A stretch of DNA of 64,000 nucleotides from Auricularia sp. M13 (taxonomy: Eukaryota > Basidiomycota > Agaricomycetes > Auriculariales > Auriculariaceae), in NCBI GenBank assembly GCA_037042915.1, contig CM073193.1, positions 5,208,001 to 5,272,000 of the forward strand, read 5' to 3'. Shown here one piece after another: positions 22,068-33,112 of this stretch. How positions within the stretch are numbered: position 1 is the first letter of the stretch; the number at the start of each line of letters is the position of its first letter. The position numbers and the translations under genes were made by a program. A model generated the notes under the pieces. It saw only the letters and a program-made list of their open reading frames with translations. It was not told where the DNA came from and made no database searches.

Positions 22068-23403
22068 TCACTCGACGACCATGTCCGTCGCGGTAGGCGG
22101 CTCGGGCTGCCCGAGCTCCACGTCGTTTATCTCCTTCGCAATAGCAACAATCTGCTCGCACACGCCAAAGATGCGCCAGCGGTTGCGCATCGATGGGCTG
22201 TAGAACCTGCACCAGTGCACGTAGCGCAGCCACGGGAAGGGCCCGGGCGGGCACTGCGGGTCCTGCTTGAGATAGTGCAGCAGGTACAGTGGCGGGGCGA
22301 GACACTCCGGCACGAGCTTTCGCACGAAGGTGTTCATCGAGTTCATGCAGAGGTGGCGGATGGTCTTGGAGACGGACAGGAGGGACGCAAGGTCGGGGAA
22401 GCCGTCGAATTCTTCAATGATCGATGCGAGTAGCTCCAGGGGCAGACGCTCGAGCGGGGACGCGCCGGGGACGGAGGGCGGGAGCGGCTTCATGTGGAAG
22501 GGATTACTGTAAGCCTCTTTGACGGGGAATCTAGCACGACGTTTAGCAGGTGAATTAAAGGGTAACGGGAACAGACGTACATGTCGGGCCGCTTGAAGAT
22601 CCAGAGCGCAGCAGGACCACACCACCAGCTCAGGTAGACGCTGAGCGGCACAGGTTGAGGCTTATCCAGCGCGAGGAATCGAACGACCTGGTCGGGGAGG
22701 CTATCGAAGCCCGCGAGCTCGAGGTTGGCGAGCGGCTCGACGGACTCGATCCCCTGCGTGTTGTCAATCTCCTTGCCGTAGATGACGCCGTTGATCCCGG
22801 AAATCGCGGGGTCGTCGAGGTTCTGGCGGCGTATAACGGCCCACAGGACGCGCTCGGCGTGCACCCACGACTCGCGGCCCATCAGCGCGCAAACCGTCTG
22901 GAATATTTCGAAGCAGCCAGCGTGGAAGAATGGGTAGACGTTGCCGGTGACGTTGTACTCGCGACCTGAGGGGCTTGCGACGGTAGCGTAATCGTGGTTG
23001 GCGCCGGGGACGATGGGGTGCACCAGGCGCACGCTCTTGATGTCGATGGCCGCAATCGCGTCGGGCGAGGTCTCGTGCGGCTCAAACAGCTCGGAGTGGT
23101 GCTCGTCCAGCGGGCCCAGCAGGCACAATTTTTCTTGCCATTCTACGTCCTCCGGCCGGAAGTGGAACGCGCTGGTCGTCGGCGGGGGCGGCGCGTCCGG
23201 CCGTGCCTCGGAGAATGCGCTTTCAATCTCGTCCTGCGGGACGGAAGAGTGGTCAATCGTAGCCCAGGAAACGGCGTTGCTGCTGCTTACTTCGAGCCGC
23301 TCGGCAACCTTGGCGTTCGCGCCGCACAGCTAGCCAGCATCGTCAGCCAGCACACTTGCAGTAGCCAGCACCACCAACGTACAAAGCAGTATACATCCGC
23401 CAT
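22068..23403 (-). CDS. F-box protein, MADVYC family, copy 2 (391 aa)
   Basis: Exons on the minus strand: 23403-23383, 23329-23291, 23233-22581, 22530-22068. Exon lengths 21, 39 and 653 are identical to copy 1, and the intron lengths nearly so. Exon 1 encodes MADVYCF; exon 2 begins LCGANAKVAERLE, again giving a CFLC pair. The central domain repeats the copy 1 motifs (HDYATVASPSGREY, GNVYPFFHAGCFEIFQ). The F-box near the C terminus starts LERLPLELLASII. A few extra residues (QDPQCPPG) lengthen the C-terminal part compared with copy 1. Most residues are identical to copy 1, so duplication is fairly recent. This gene closes block B, with its 3' end facing the solo tyrosinase genes as in block A. 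Confidence 0.87.
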
Positions 23404-23499
23404 AGTGATTCCGGGTGTTCAAGAGCGGATAGTAGCAGGAGGCGCACAGCGGCAGAAGGCGGGGCGAAATCGATGGGGACGCAGGCAGCCCCGCGCTGG

Positions 23500-23506
23500 C
23501 TTTATA
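23500..23506 (-). promoter_or_regulatory. TATA box of F-box gene copy 2
   Basis: TATAAAG on the minus strand about 97 bp before the ATG at 23403, in the same flanking context (gccgTATAAAGC, then agcgcgg) as copy 1. Confidence 0.6.
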
Positions 23507-24399
23507 CGGCAGCCGTGGACGCGAGGGTGGTCGTCGCGCACCAAGTTGCAATCCAATCCGTTGATATCCGGCGGCTTTGGCGGGATGTTTGTTGTTTCCC
23601 CAAACACTCGTACATACCAATCACACCGATCCGGATGCATATCCCTGTTCCGACTCATCCTCATTCGCTGCCTGCCTCCACCACGTTCAAAGGAACTGAA
23701 TCTTCGGCTAAATGCTTGGTTGATGCGTGGCCGTGGTACCTATGTCCGTCGTGTGGAGACGAAGGACAAAAAGGTGTCGACGCTTCACGCCCCGTTACGG
23801 TAAATGCGTAGCCTCGCTTCACTCCATGTGAAAGAATATACCCTGAACGTTATATCGCTGAGAAATGAAGACTCAGGAAGACAAAAAAACAACAGAGATA
23901 AGTGACTGCGAGATGATGCGCTCTTGCAGCCCGCTTCCGCAAATACAGGGACGTTCAATACGGTGGAAATTACACAGCTGGCGCGGTTTGCAACGATAGT
24001 ACGCCTACCAAAAGATGTCTCCCTCTGCATGAGTACCGATTTGAGCTTGAAACTGTGGGAAATGACGGGAATGACTATCTCAAGCAAAACTTGCACAGTG
24101 TTCGTCGTTTCGGATCATGAGAGTATAAGAGTACACGGGTGGAACATCCACCAACTGGGTCTCATGAAGCTTTCTTACTTTTTGACGGATATACAGAATG
24201 ACTCGACCGTGTGAGCGCTTGCTGACAGCTGCTTATCTCACCTCAGATTTCGGGTGCAAAGAACACATTCTTCTCCTATACAGGCATTTATTTCTACTCG
24301 AAGTTATACCTGCCGTGCTGACCAAAGCTGTCTAAGCCAGCGCTTGGGCTCGCTCAGGTCAGCAGTCTTCTCACTGCGGCGCATCTCCGAACGTGGGAA
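23507..24399. other. Intergenic region; possible PCNA-like remnant at 23924-24214
   Basis: The first 150 bp continue the duplicated promoter region. The plus-strand frame 23924-24214 contains LARFATIVRLPKDVSLCMST followed by D-x-x-L, and later GLMKLSYFL. This is loosely like the C-terminal repeat of PCNA (pattern L-x-x-F...L...V-x-L-x-M-S-x-D). The match is weak, there is no N-terminal half, and I do not call a gene. Confidence 0.25.
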
Positions 24400-24407
24400 T
24401 ATAAAAG
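24400..24407 (+). promoter_or_regulatory. TATA box of F-box-like gene at 24449
   Basis: TATAAAAG, about 49 bp before the ATG at 24449. Confidence 0.55.
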
Positions 24408-24448
24408 TATTTTGCTCCGCACAGTCTCACCTCAGACTGTAGTGAAAC

Positions 24449-25291
24449 ATGATCACAGTGCCTTTGGAGCTCATCCGCTATATCTTCGAACTCGCCGCGG
24501 CGAGCGAAATGCCCGAACGCCTCGCGACGACATTGACGCTCTCGCTCGTCTGCGCCGCGTCCCGCGTATGGATGCGCACCATCCTTTATAAAACGGTCTG
24601 CATTTCCCTCCCGTACGAATGGGAGGCGTTCCGCCGCACAGTCCTCGCGCAGCCCGGCACCTTCCCAGTGCTGAACCTCTCGATGCTCGTCAGGCCTCCT
24701 CCGCCAGGAGACGATTTCGCCGCGGTAGTCGCCGCCCTTCCGCAGCTCAAAAACGCGCAAATAGCACTCAGCCTCGTGCCGCACCTCGCGGGGTCGAGCG
24801 TCCGCACCGTCTTCGTCTCGAAACACGGCCCATCGCCCTCCGATCTCCCACCGACGCTGCGCCTGACGCGTATAACGCGCCTCTTTGTCGAGCCCTTCTA
24901 CAGCGGGCTCTACCCGCCGTCCATCCGTACCGCGCTGCCGACGACGTTCCCCGCGCTCACGCACTTCGGAATGGCGTACGTGCTGAGCACGGACGCCGTC
25001 GCGCGCGACCTGCTCGGCCTCGCGCGCCGCATGCTCGCGCTGCCCGACATGCAGCGCGTGTACATCCGCGTGCTCGGTGCGACGCTGGACGATGCCGCAC
25101 GCGATGCGGAGAGGTTGGGCGACGAGCTGCGGACGCTGCGCGATGCGCGGGTCTTTGTGGGCTTTGCGAGCACGAGCGAGTGGCTTTGCCCGCCGGGCGC
25201 GGAGCGTGTGAATTCCGCGCGCTCGTTGTGGGCGTCCGATGCGAGTGAAAGATTGGATATGTGGGACCATGGGCGAGCTGTATGGCCCTGA
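24449..25291 (+). CDS. F-box-like protein, second family, member 1 (280 aa)
   Basis: Single exon from ATG 24449. The N terminus MITVPLELIRYIFELAA is an F-box-type start (P-x-E-L/I...I-F/I), followed by a short linker with VCAASRVWMRTILYKTVCIS, the usual 'W/L...LY-x-T-V' step after an F-box. The rest is a 200-residue domain with PQLKNAQIALSLVPHLAGSS, FVEPFYSGLYPPSIR and FPALTHFGMAYV. The same motifs occur in the protein at 33986-34915, so the two are paralogues. Probably a Skp1-binding adaptor with a fungal-specific substrate domain (inference). It is divergent from F-box copy 2, which starts about 1 kb away on the other strand. Confidence 0.8.
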   Translation: MITVPLELIRYIFELAAASEMPERLATTLTLSLVCAASRVWMRTILYKTVCISLPYEWEAFRRTVLAQPGTFPVLNLSMLVRPPPPGDDFAAVVAALPQLKNAQIALSLVPHLAGSSVRTVFVSKHGPSPSDLPPTLRLTRITRLFVEPFYSGLYPPSIRTALPTTFPALTHFGMAYVLSTDAVARDLLGLARRMLALPDMQRVYIRVLGATLDDAARDAERLGDELRTLRDARVFVGFASTSEWLCPPGAERVNSARSLWASDASERLDMWDHGRAVWP

Positions 25292-27129
25292 TAGCGAGTA
25301 GGCACCACTGGGAGATGATTGTGAGTCGGTGAGCCACCAGAGCTTGAGCATCGTCCAAGGCTTCTGCATCCATAGATGCGCCTAGTTGGTAAAAAATCAA
25401 TCTCCCAGTACCCTCTGATAGGTAGATAAAGTGGTCCTATGGCGTGAAGAGAAAGGAAAGATGTTGGGATAAGAAAAGCTGTTGCTAATCGCCGGCGGGG
25501 TCCGAGGAGTTGCATCATGAAAACCTCCGACAACTTGTAGCATAATACCTGGCAATGTAACGAGTGATAATCTTCTGTCTTGCCTATCATGTCTCACCTT
25601 GAATGTAGTCTTGGTGAGGCACGACAATGCAATGTAACCCACCTAACCGGCCGAAAACGCGCCGGCAGCATAACGCTCCTCTTGCAATCTGTCGTAATCT
25701 TGCGACCAGGCTGGCCAAACCTGGCGGCTTGTTTGTCGGTGCTGTACAACCAGGCCACTGTCATTATGGAACATTGCCCAGGAAGCTGACATTGTGATAG
25801 CTTGCTGCTCATGTCCAACGATTTTGAACGGCTGAGCCACTGGGAAATCTTTAACTTAGGATTCTCGGATTCACGGCACGGGTGAGATAGGGCAAAACAA
25901 GTGCATATTCTGGATGCAGTAAGGACATGCGGGTGCGTAAATCTAATATACCGGAAACGAAGGCGGAAGACGGGACAGCGAGGTGAAGGCTCCCGGGAAT
26001 AAGGCTGGATGGGAGGCGGATAAGAAGACCGTACGGGAGTGGGGTAATGTGCAAGTGAGCGCGTAAGACGAGGGAGTGAGGAAAACGTGAGGGCGCGCTG
26101 CGTGCGTTGTATAGCATGTACCTGAAAACGATTGGTTAGTCTGAGGAGGCAGCGGAGCACGAGCAGAGCCAGCCAGCCCAGTGGTGCAAAGCGTAGCCCA
26201 AGATCATATGTAGCCCAAGATTGTATTCACGATTGAGTCACTAGAGCACCGAACGCAGACGGACACGAAGCGCGAGCAACTCAGGGCAAGCTCCAGCTCA
26301 TTGACAAAGCTAACGAACAAGCGGGCATTAAAGCGTGCGGATGTGCTTGAGGCTGGCGAAAGCGCGATGAGTGAAGGGGGAGAGAAAAGAGTGCACGAGT
26401 CGATTCGAACACCGCGCTGTTCGTTGACGCGGCCCAAACAAGGTTCCGCAGTCCGGATCAGCACTGTGACGCTCATGATGACGTCGGCCTTGAATTGGCC
26501 TTGAAGCTTGAACGCGTCATCGAAGTAACTTGGGTGGGAGCTGCCTTGGTCGGCGTCGGTTCTTCGACAGAACTGTATGCTATAAGATATCCAAATGGTA
26601 GAAAAATACAGTAGTGGAGTTGCAGAAGAAGCTCCGGGTGTACGACCTCATTGATCTACCCTGCATATACCCAGGATATCAGTCAGGCTTTCTGCAGAAT
26701 CACTGCTTCATGGAAGCAGCCAGTAAGCAGTCGGTAATCAATGGTAATCTACCACCAGGCTTGGCTCGGATTTTGATCCGTTATCAGGTTCCGCATGGAG
26801 TATAATCCGAGTGTAATTGCCGGGCATCCTGACCTGTTCTGCCCTCATAATGTAGAGACTTGTAAAAAGTTTCAAGGTACCACTTCCAGTACAAGCTAAT
26901 GACATACTAAGTAAGTTCCTACGCCTTTTCATGATGTGGGTGTCCTGGTCCAGTGATCCCAAACATCAAACATTGGCAGGCGTCGAGCCGTTCTGTCATT
27001 GTGTCATTGTGCAGCATAGGTCCATGATTCTTCCTCAGAGCACTGGAAGCCACAAGGCCAGGGAAGAACAACGATGCCAGCGAATCAGTGAGCGGTGCTC
27101 TTGTGCTACCCGAGGCTTTATCCCCGCGT
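25292..27129. other. Intergenic region without a supported gene
   Basis: About 1.8 kb. Around 25860-26160 the minus strand is pyrimidine-rich, resembling in composition the flanks of the F-box copies, but I cannot show homology. Short frames here lack motifs. Nothing else seen. Confidence 0.4.
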
Positions 27130-27136
27130 TATAAAA
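27130..27136 (+). promoter_or_regulatory. TATA box of the smaller J-like gene
   Basis: TATAAAA, about 53 bp before the ATG at 27183. Confidence 0.55.
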
Positions 27137-27182
27137 CGCACCCACATCATCAGCGCGCACCAACTTACCGTCCACAGCGGCT

Positions 27183-29203
27183 ATGGGTTCCCGCGGCTCT
27201 GCCTGCAAAGGCAGCTCCGGAAATTCGACATTGCCGGTTTTTCCAGAGCAATTGCCTGCAGAAGTCGTTGCGCGATTGACGAGCATCCCGGCACACAAGA
27301 TGCCCTACGGCTTTGAACCAGCATCAAACCATATACCAGAAACATCCTCGGCGAGAAATGCGGAATTTTCGACGTCTGGTGCAGCTACTCACCAACAGCA
27401 CTCACAGTCAGGCGGAAAGTTTTCCAACACCGCAACTACCTTGAACCGTCCCCTACACCCGCAAGAAAGCTGTCACTTGCCCCAAGATAACGGACAGGAA
27501 CCTGAGGAGCAAGGCCGGGGGACGACATTCCAAGGGATGGGGCGCTTCGACATCAAGCAAGTAGCTTCAAAATCCAAGCACAGTATGTCTCACAGTTCAT
27601 TTATCTATCTCCCGTTTACATAGTCACAGAATTGTCAGTGATCTCACCATACACACTGGAGAAAGGCATGATCGAATTTGCCGAGCCGAGTCCAGAGGAC
27701 TTTGCGCCGAATTCGTTTACGAAAGAGTCCAATTCAGCCGTTTCTCCGGCGGCCACACCACCGTCGGAGACACCCAATCGTCGGGAAAGCGCCATAGAGC
27801 AGTCATCGGGACAGTTACACGCCCCGGAATCTGCTGGAGCGCTGTACCAGGTCATCACCATCGATTCTGAGCCAGGGCCAGATCAGCCGGAGTGGAAACA
27901 CATCCTGTGCATGGAGCACCTGAATCACTTCAGATTCTGCAAGCAGATCCTCGAGCAGGCATTTCTGTGGAGGTTAGATGGTGGAGAACACCCAGGACTC
28001 ATCGCCGAGTTCGAGAAGCAGACAGCATCCTTAAAGGATGATGTGGACAAAGCGCTTCGAGAAGCTGTCGAGCACGAGGAGGCCTTCCGTCTCCCGAAGA
28101 TGCTGACAATATCTGCCGGCACAGATGAGCAGAGGGACGACGCGGAGAGCGTTGACACGAGTGCATCGCCGACAAGCGAACCTATGCAAGCAGAAGGCCA
28201 AGATTTTCCGCAGCAACGGTACTCCTCCTCTGTGGAAGAGCCCTACGAATGCCCACGTTCGCCGCCCAGAGAACCGCACTGGGCCGGCCCTGCTTGCGAC
28301 GTACCTACACAGGAAAGGCAATGCTCAACATGCGCTCAAAGATCCAGGGATGGTGAGGGAGCTGAGAAGGATGCGTGGGGCCGCTCGAGAGAGGGTACGC
28401 CCTATTCGCCGACGACGCTACCCTCTAAATTTGTTCCGGTCGAGTCATCGGGCGGGAAGCCTTCGTCACAGGGCCCAGACGAGAGGAAAAGGCTCGATGA
28501 CCAGCATCGCGCGCGCCAGGAGGCAGCTGATCGCGAGCGCGAACGGCGGAGGCGCGAGCTGGAGCTCCAACAGCGCGAGGCTGAAGCGCGGCAGCGGTAC
28601 GCGCAGCACAAGCGGGAGGCTGATGCAAAGAAGCACCAGCGCGCGTCGTCGTCCAACACGTCTTCGTTTCCTCGGGCGCCTCCCCCGCCGACTGAATTCT
28701 CAGACAGCGCCAGTGGGCCGTCTCGCATACCAGGAGCGCCATCCAGCTTCACGTTCGCGGGCCTCGGTGCCGGTGGGATGAAGAGCGCATGGGAGGCGTA
28801 CGAGAGGGCTTGGAAGGAGATCCCGAAGAAAGCTGAGAAGACAATTTTGCGTTGGAACGACATTCCATGGCCTATGATCCTGCAGCCGCAGAAAAGCGAA
28901 GGTCTCGTCAACGGCAGCATCGCGAACTTTATCCTGTCGCCGACGCATAGCCAGGGCAAGGGACACAAGGAGCGGCTGCGCGAGGCGCTGCTGCGGTGGC
29001 ACCCAGACCGGTTCGAGAGCCGGTGGCTGCCCAAGTGCGCGGAGGGCGAGCGGGAGGAGATCAAGAACGGCGTCGGGTTCGTCGTGCGCTGCTTGAACGA
29101 GCTCATGAGCGTCCACAGCGCCTTCGAGTTATCCTTTGAGCCTGCGCTATCTGCTGCCCGGGAGCATGACACAGCTAACGCTGGCTCAGCGGCTCGACGA
29201 TAA
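27183..29203 (+). CDS. J-like (HPD) protein, shorter paralogue (about 657-659 aa)
   Basis: Exon 1 27183-27582, GTATGT donor at 27583, exon 2 from 27624 or 27630 (two in-frame acceptors) to 29203. The second frame lacks an ATG near its start, so the first exon is needed. N-terminal residues are unrelated to the larger paralogue. A moderately conserved middle (about 27880-28100) reads WKHILCMEHLNHFRFCKQIL. A Gln/Arg/Glu-rich coiled coil (about 28480-28650) precedes the folded end with WNDIPWPMIL and LRWHPDRFESRW. The C-terminal 70 residues are identical to the protein at 13164-17627, and a 110-nt stretch (29006-29115) is identical at DNA level. The extra tail after LMSV is unique. The HPD motif suggests Hsp70 contact; unproven. 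Confidence 0.8.
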
Positions 29204-29846
29204 GTCAGTCGCAAGTTTCGGACTCTGGATTTGAGAGCGCCTTCCGATATATATATCAGAAATTCAATTCTAGCGCGATAATACAGAATTATGCACCATT
29301 CCTTGGTCTCTTGACCACGCGGGCTTGCCAGATGGCGGACTTAATGAGGGCGGGACGGCAAGAGGTTGACGCGGCGAAGTCCGGTGACCCGGTGACTCTT
29401 GTCCTCGTCAGCTTCCAGCTGTCTTGCCATTTTGAAACCTGGCTTTGATGTCTTTGCGCGATATACCATACACTAAGCCTTTCCTTTTAGAGGTCAATAT
29501 CTTCCGGGCTTCCTTCTCGGGTCGGCGTTGGCGTCCTGGATCCTGGAGCACCCCTTATGAATTACGCTCGCGCAAATTGTATGGCAGCGCTGCTATAGCT
29601 CGCAGCATCGTATCGCCCGAACTCTTTCGCGCTGTGGTTCTCCTTCTTGGTCCTCGCTCAAGCTCTTCGCCACCCAATTTGTGGAACGACCTACAACCTA
29701 CAACCAACTCTGGTATTCGTTTCGTTGGCAAGTTTTTGGATTGCTGTGTTCGAAGCTCTGAAAGCATTGAAGGTTTGTGATTACTAGTTTACATTGTGGC
29801 GCATGCTCATCGCAACTCGTAGCATACATGTCTTCCTCGTGCAGAA
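29204..29846. other. Intergenic region
   Basis: No gene seen. It separates two convergent genes (plus strand ending 29203, minus strand ending 29847). Confidence 0.5.
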
Positions 29847-32403
29847 TTACTGCTGCGGCAGCGGGCGTCCACCAGGACGGCCAGCGGTCAGGTTGCGGTG
29901 CCTGGGGCGGACCTCGTCAGGCTTCCTCCAGCCGTGCCTCTCCTGCGAGAACTCGAGCGGCACAGTCATGACCGCGATCTCCAAACCGTCGATCTCGCCA
30001 GCCTCGACGACGTCGCCGTTGATCTGCACCACGCAGCGTCAGCCAAAAACCATAGTCTTGCCAACTCCCATTTTCGACGCGTGCGCACCTTCTGGATACG
30101 CCACTCGAGGTTCTCCTGCAAGAACGCCTCGATCTGCGCCTCGGGCTGGCGATACAACCCGCGCTGGCGCAGCGCGCGCGTGAGGCGGATGAAGCCCTCC
30201 GTGACGACCTCTTCGTTGGCGTTGCGCTGGCAGTTTGCGCACTGCGCAGGGCGCGAGTTGACGAACTCGGCGTGCACGCCGACGAGGTTGTCTGCCGCGC
30301 GCCAGTCGTGCTCCTCCGCCGGCGGCTCGCCGAAGAAGAGCAGCACCGTGAAGCTGCTGCCCACCTTTGCCGCCTTGACGCGGATGCGCGCGAACCAGTC
30401 CAGGCGGGCGGTCGCGCGCGCCGTGCGGATGAAAGAGATCTGCGTGTCCTCTCCCTCGCCGGCTGCGAGGGGCTCGGACTCAGGCGCGGCTATAGCTTCG
30501 CCGCCGCCGGACGGCTGGAGGGCCTCGGGCGCGACGGCGGCGAATGCGCGCTGAGCGCCGCCAGCCACGGCCTGCACGCCGCCAGCAATGGCCTGAGCAG
30601 CTTCGGACGCTGCAGATGCGACAGTGTCGGCGCCCGCGACATTGGGAAGCGGGTTAGCAGCCGACACGTTCGTCAGCGGCTCGAGCGCCGCGGCTACACG
30701 CTGCGATGGCGCGGCTGCGCGCTGTGGCGCGACGTCCTCATCATCCTCGTCATCTTCGTCGTCCAGGTACAGCCGCTTCACCTCCGCGAGTATCGCCGCC
30801 TTGGAGTCTGCACCCGGCGCAATCTGCGCGAACTCGGGGTAGTTGTAGTTCAGCAGCTGCCACTGGCGCACGCCCGCGCTCGAGCTCTTGAAGAATGTCG
30901 TCGCGCCGTTCCAGAACGGCGTCAGGTCTACCGCGGCGTTATCAAGATGTGCACAGGCAGGATTGGGCGTGAAAGGTGCGCACCGGTGTCCGCATTGACA
31001 TGCGCGTTGCGGCTGATGGTGAATGTGCCCTCTTCGCCAGGCCCGTTCACCGCGCTGACCCACGTCGACGGGTGCAGCGCCTGCCAGAGCGCGAGGAGGC
31101 GGTCGACCTGCGGACGTGCTGTGAGCTTTGGCGAACGTCCATGCGAAGGCTCATGTGGCGTACGTTCGTGTGGTGCAGCCAGAACATGGGGTCGAACGCT
31201 GCACAAGTAGCTGTAAGCAGCACTTCTCGCGCTCGAATAAAGCACTGACCAGCGACAGCAGGGTCGGCCATCTGCCCGTTTCCTCCGACGAGGACATGGA
31301 TGGTGTCGTGGATGCTCTCCAGACTGTTGCGGACTGCGCCAGACATCAGCGCTGATGACACCAGCGGAGCGGTCACGCACAGGCGCCCTGCGACGTGCGC
31401 TTGTTGCTGAACGTCTCCCACGTGCGCGCGTCGTTGAGCGTGTTGTACACGCGGTCGCGCATCGGGTCGTTCGGGTTATCGAGCACGCGCAGCGACCTTC
31501 ATCCCTCGCGTCAGCATCTTGCCCACCACTCCAGGCTGCCAAACATAAAGCTTACGTTGTCAACGCCTGCAAGTTCGTGACATTTGGGTTCGCGCGCGTC
31601 GGGCAGCGCACAGTCTGCGCTCTCCTGTCGACCTGCGGCGCGTCGGGCTGGAAGCGGTAGCCCAGGAGCGGGTTCGGGTCGAGCACCAGGTCCCCGCCGT
31701 CCGGACCGGGGACGGTCAGGGTCGCGAACTCGATGACCTCGCGCGGCGGCACGGGCGTGCGCGCCCAGTCCCAGTACGGCGAGCGCAGCGCAGTGGCTGC
31801 TTGGCGCCATTCCTCCGCGTCGGGCCCGGCGTAGCGCGCGGCGATTTGGGATGCGATGCCCACGAGCGCTTGCTGCGAAAGGTACGGTTGGCGCGTCAAT
31901 AAATATTAATGAGTCAACAGACTCAGACGCCAGAGCATAACTGCTCTGGAGCCAGCGCCCGTAACATTCGAACGATTCGACGTACCTCGAAAAGGAGGAC
32001 GTAGGGCCGGTGCCAGGTGGGGAAGAGGACAGACGCGTGCGTGCAGTAGCCTTCCCAGCTAGTGTTGCCACCCGCAAGCCCCGCGACGTTGTCCCACGGC
32101 TCGGCGGGCGCGCCGTGGATTCCGCCGACTTGGAACCAGGAGAGCATGTCGTCCGGGCGCGTTTTCTGCATCACGTCTACGATGCGAGGAAAAGATTAGC
32201 ACATAGCTCGCCACAGAGCTGCATGCAGTATAGAGCAACGGCGAAATAGACGCACCCATCGCCTGGACGTATAGCGCGAACTGCTTCTCGTCCTTAACGA
32301 GCTCTTCGATGGGGCGGCGCGGGTACGCTGTCGGCTGAAATCCAGGCGCGGGTGGGACGCCGGTGACGACGATGTCATGTTGGACGTTCTTGGTGGTAGA
32401 CAT
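29847..32403 (-). CDS. Tyrosinase, full length (676 aa)
   Basis: Nine exons on the minus strand: 32403-32256, 32176-31986, 31872-31556, 31496-31381, 31333-31250, 31198-31164, 31107-30984, 30927-30089, 30023-29847; all phases agree. It oxidises monophenols and o-diphenols to quinones for melanin-type pigments. CuA ligands are H70 (GGIHG), H96 in YCTH and H105 in TWHRPY; C94 two residues before H96 fits the Cys-His thioether of fungal tyrosinases. CuB ligands are H266 and H270 (IHDTIH) and H294 in FWLHHTN. An Ala-rich linker leads to the C-terminal domain (about 513-676), with CANC at 568-571 and the EWRIQK intron site. This domain normally covers the active site until removed by proteolysis. 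No signal peptide is visible, as usual for mushroom tyrosinases. Stand-alone relatives of the C-terminal domain lie at 6394, 20042 and 33113. Confidence 0.93.
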
Positions 32404-33112
32404 GGTGCGTACTAGTAGGAGCAGTTCCTGTCTGATGGGGAGCAGAAGTGCGATCTGCGCGCCCTGGCTTATATACTGATATCGTCATTATCGTTTGCTT
32501 TGTGTGGAGAGTTGGGCGCGCGGCCATTGATCACGGAATGTCCTGTCCGTTGTAGTAAAACACCGCGTGTAGCCCGGTGTCACCGCGCGGCGCCACGATT
32601 TGCACACCTTCCGACGTCACGAGAGCTGGATCGGCGCCCTGCTGCAGCGGACATCACGCTGCCCGGTTTCGGAGGCGCAGCTTGAGCGGTGGCGAATATC
32701 CCGCACTAGCAGTAAACTTTCACAGAAGACAAGGAGACAAGGATTAGTGAAGGGAAAGTTGCTTGTTGAGACCAAGTGCATCGGTGGCCAGCCTCTGAAT
32801 GAATAAGGTGGACCTGAGAGACGTCACAGGGCAGATGCTGCGTGTCTGTAAGATGCCAAGACCACTCCAGAATTGTGATTTACGCACGTGCATCGCCTCA
32901 GGACCGCAATCAGGGCGAGGCGCCCATGTGCACACTGGAACATTGGAGACATTCAAAACGACGTAATGTGCTGCACTTCAAAGCGATGGACTTCATGCAC
33001 AATAGCGCGCCCAGGGTCGGAATCGCGCCAAAATGCCTCGCTCCGGAGAGCAGTGAGCTTTGTTGCAACAAGTCTGTTTACCCGCCCTTGGCTCACGCCA
33101 AACCGATTCAGA
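32404..33112. other. Intergenic region between divergent genes
   Basis: Lies between the tyrosinase (minus) and a solo C-terminal-domain gene (plus), so it may hold both promoters. No strong TATA box is obvious. No additional gene seen. Confidence 0.45.

Noticed and set aside
32888-33112. N-terminal extension of solo tyrosinase protein C
   Set aside because: The open frame extends upstream, but paralogues start at the aligned ATG (33113) and the extension has no similarity to the tyrosinase linker.
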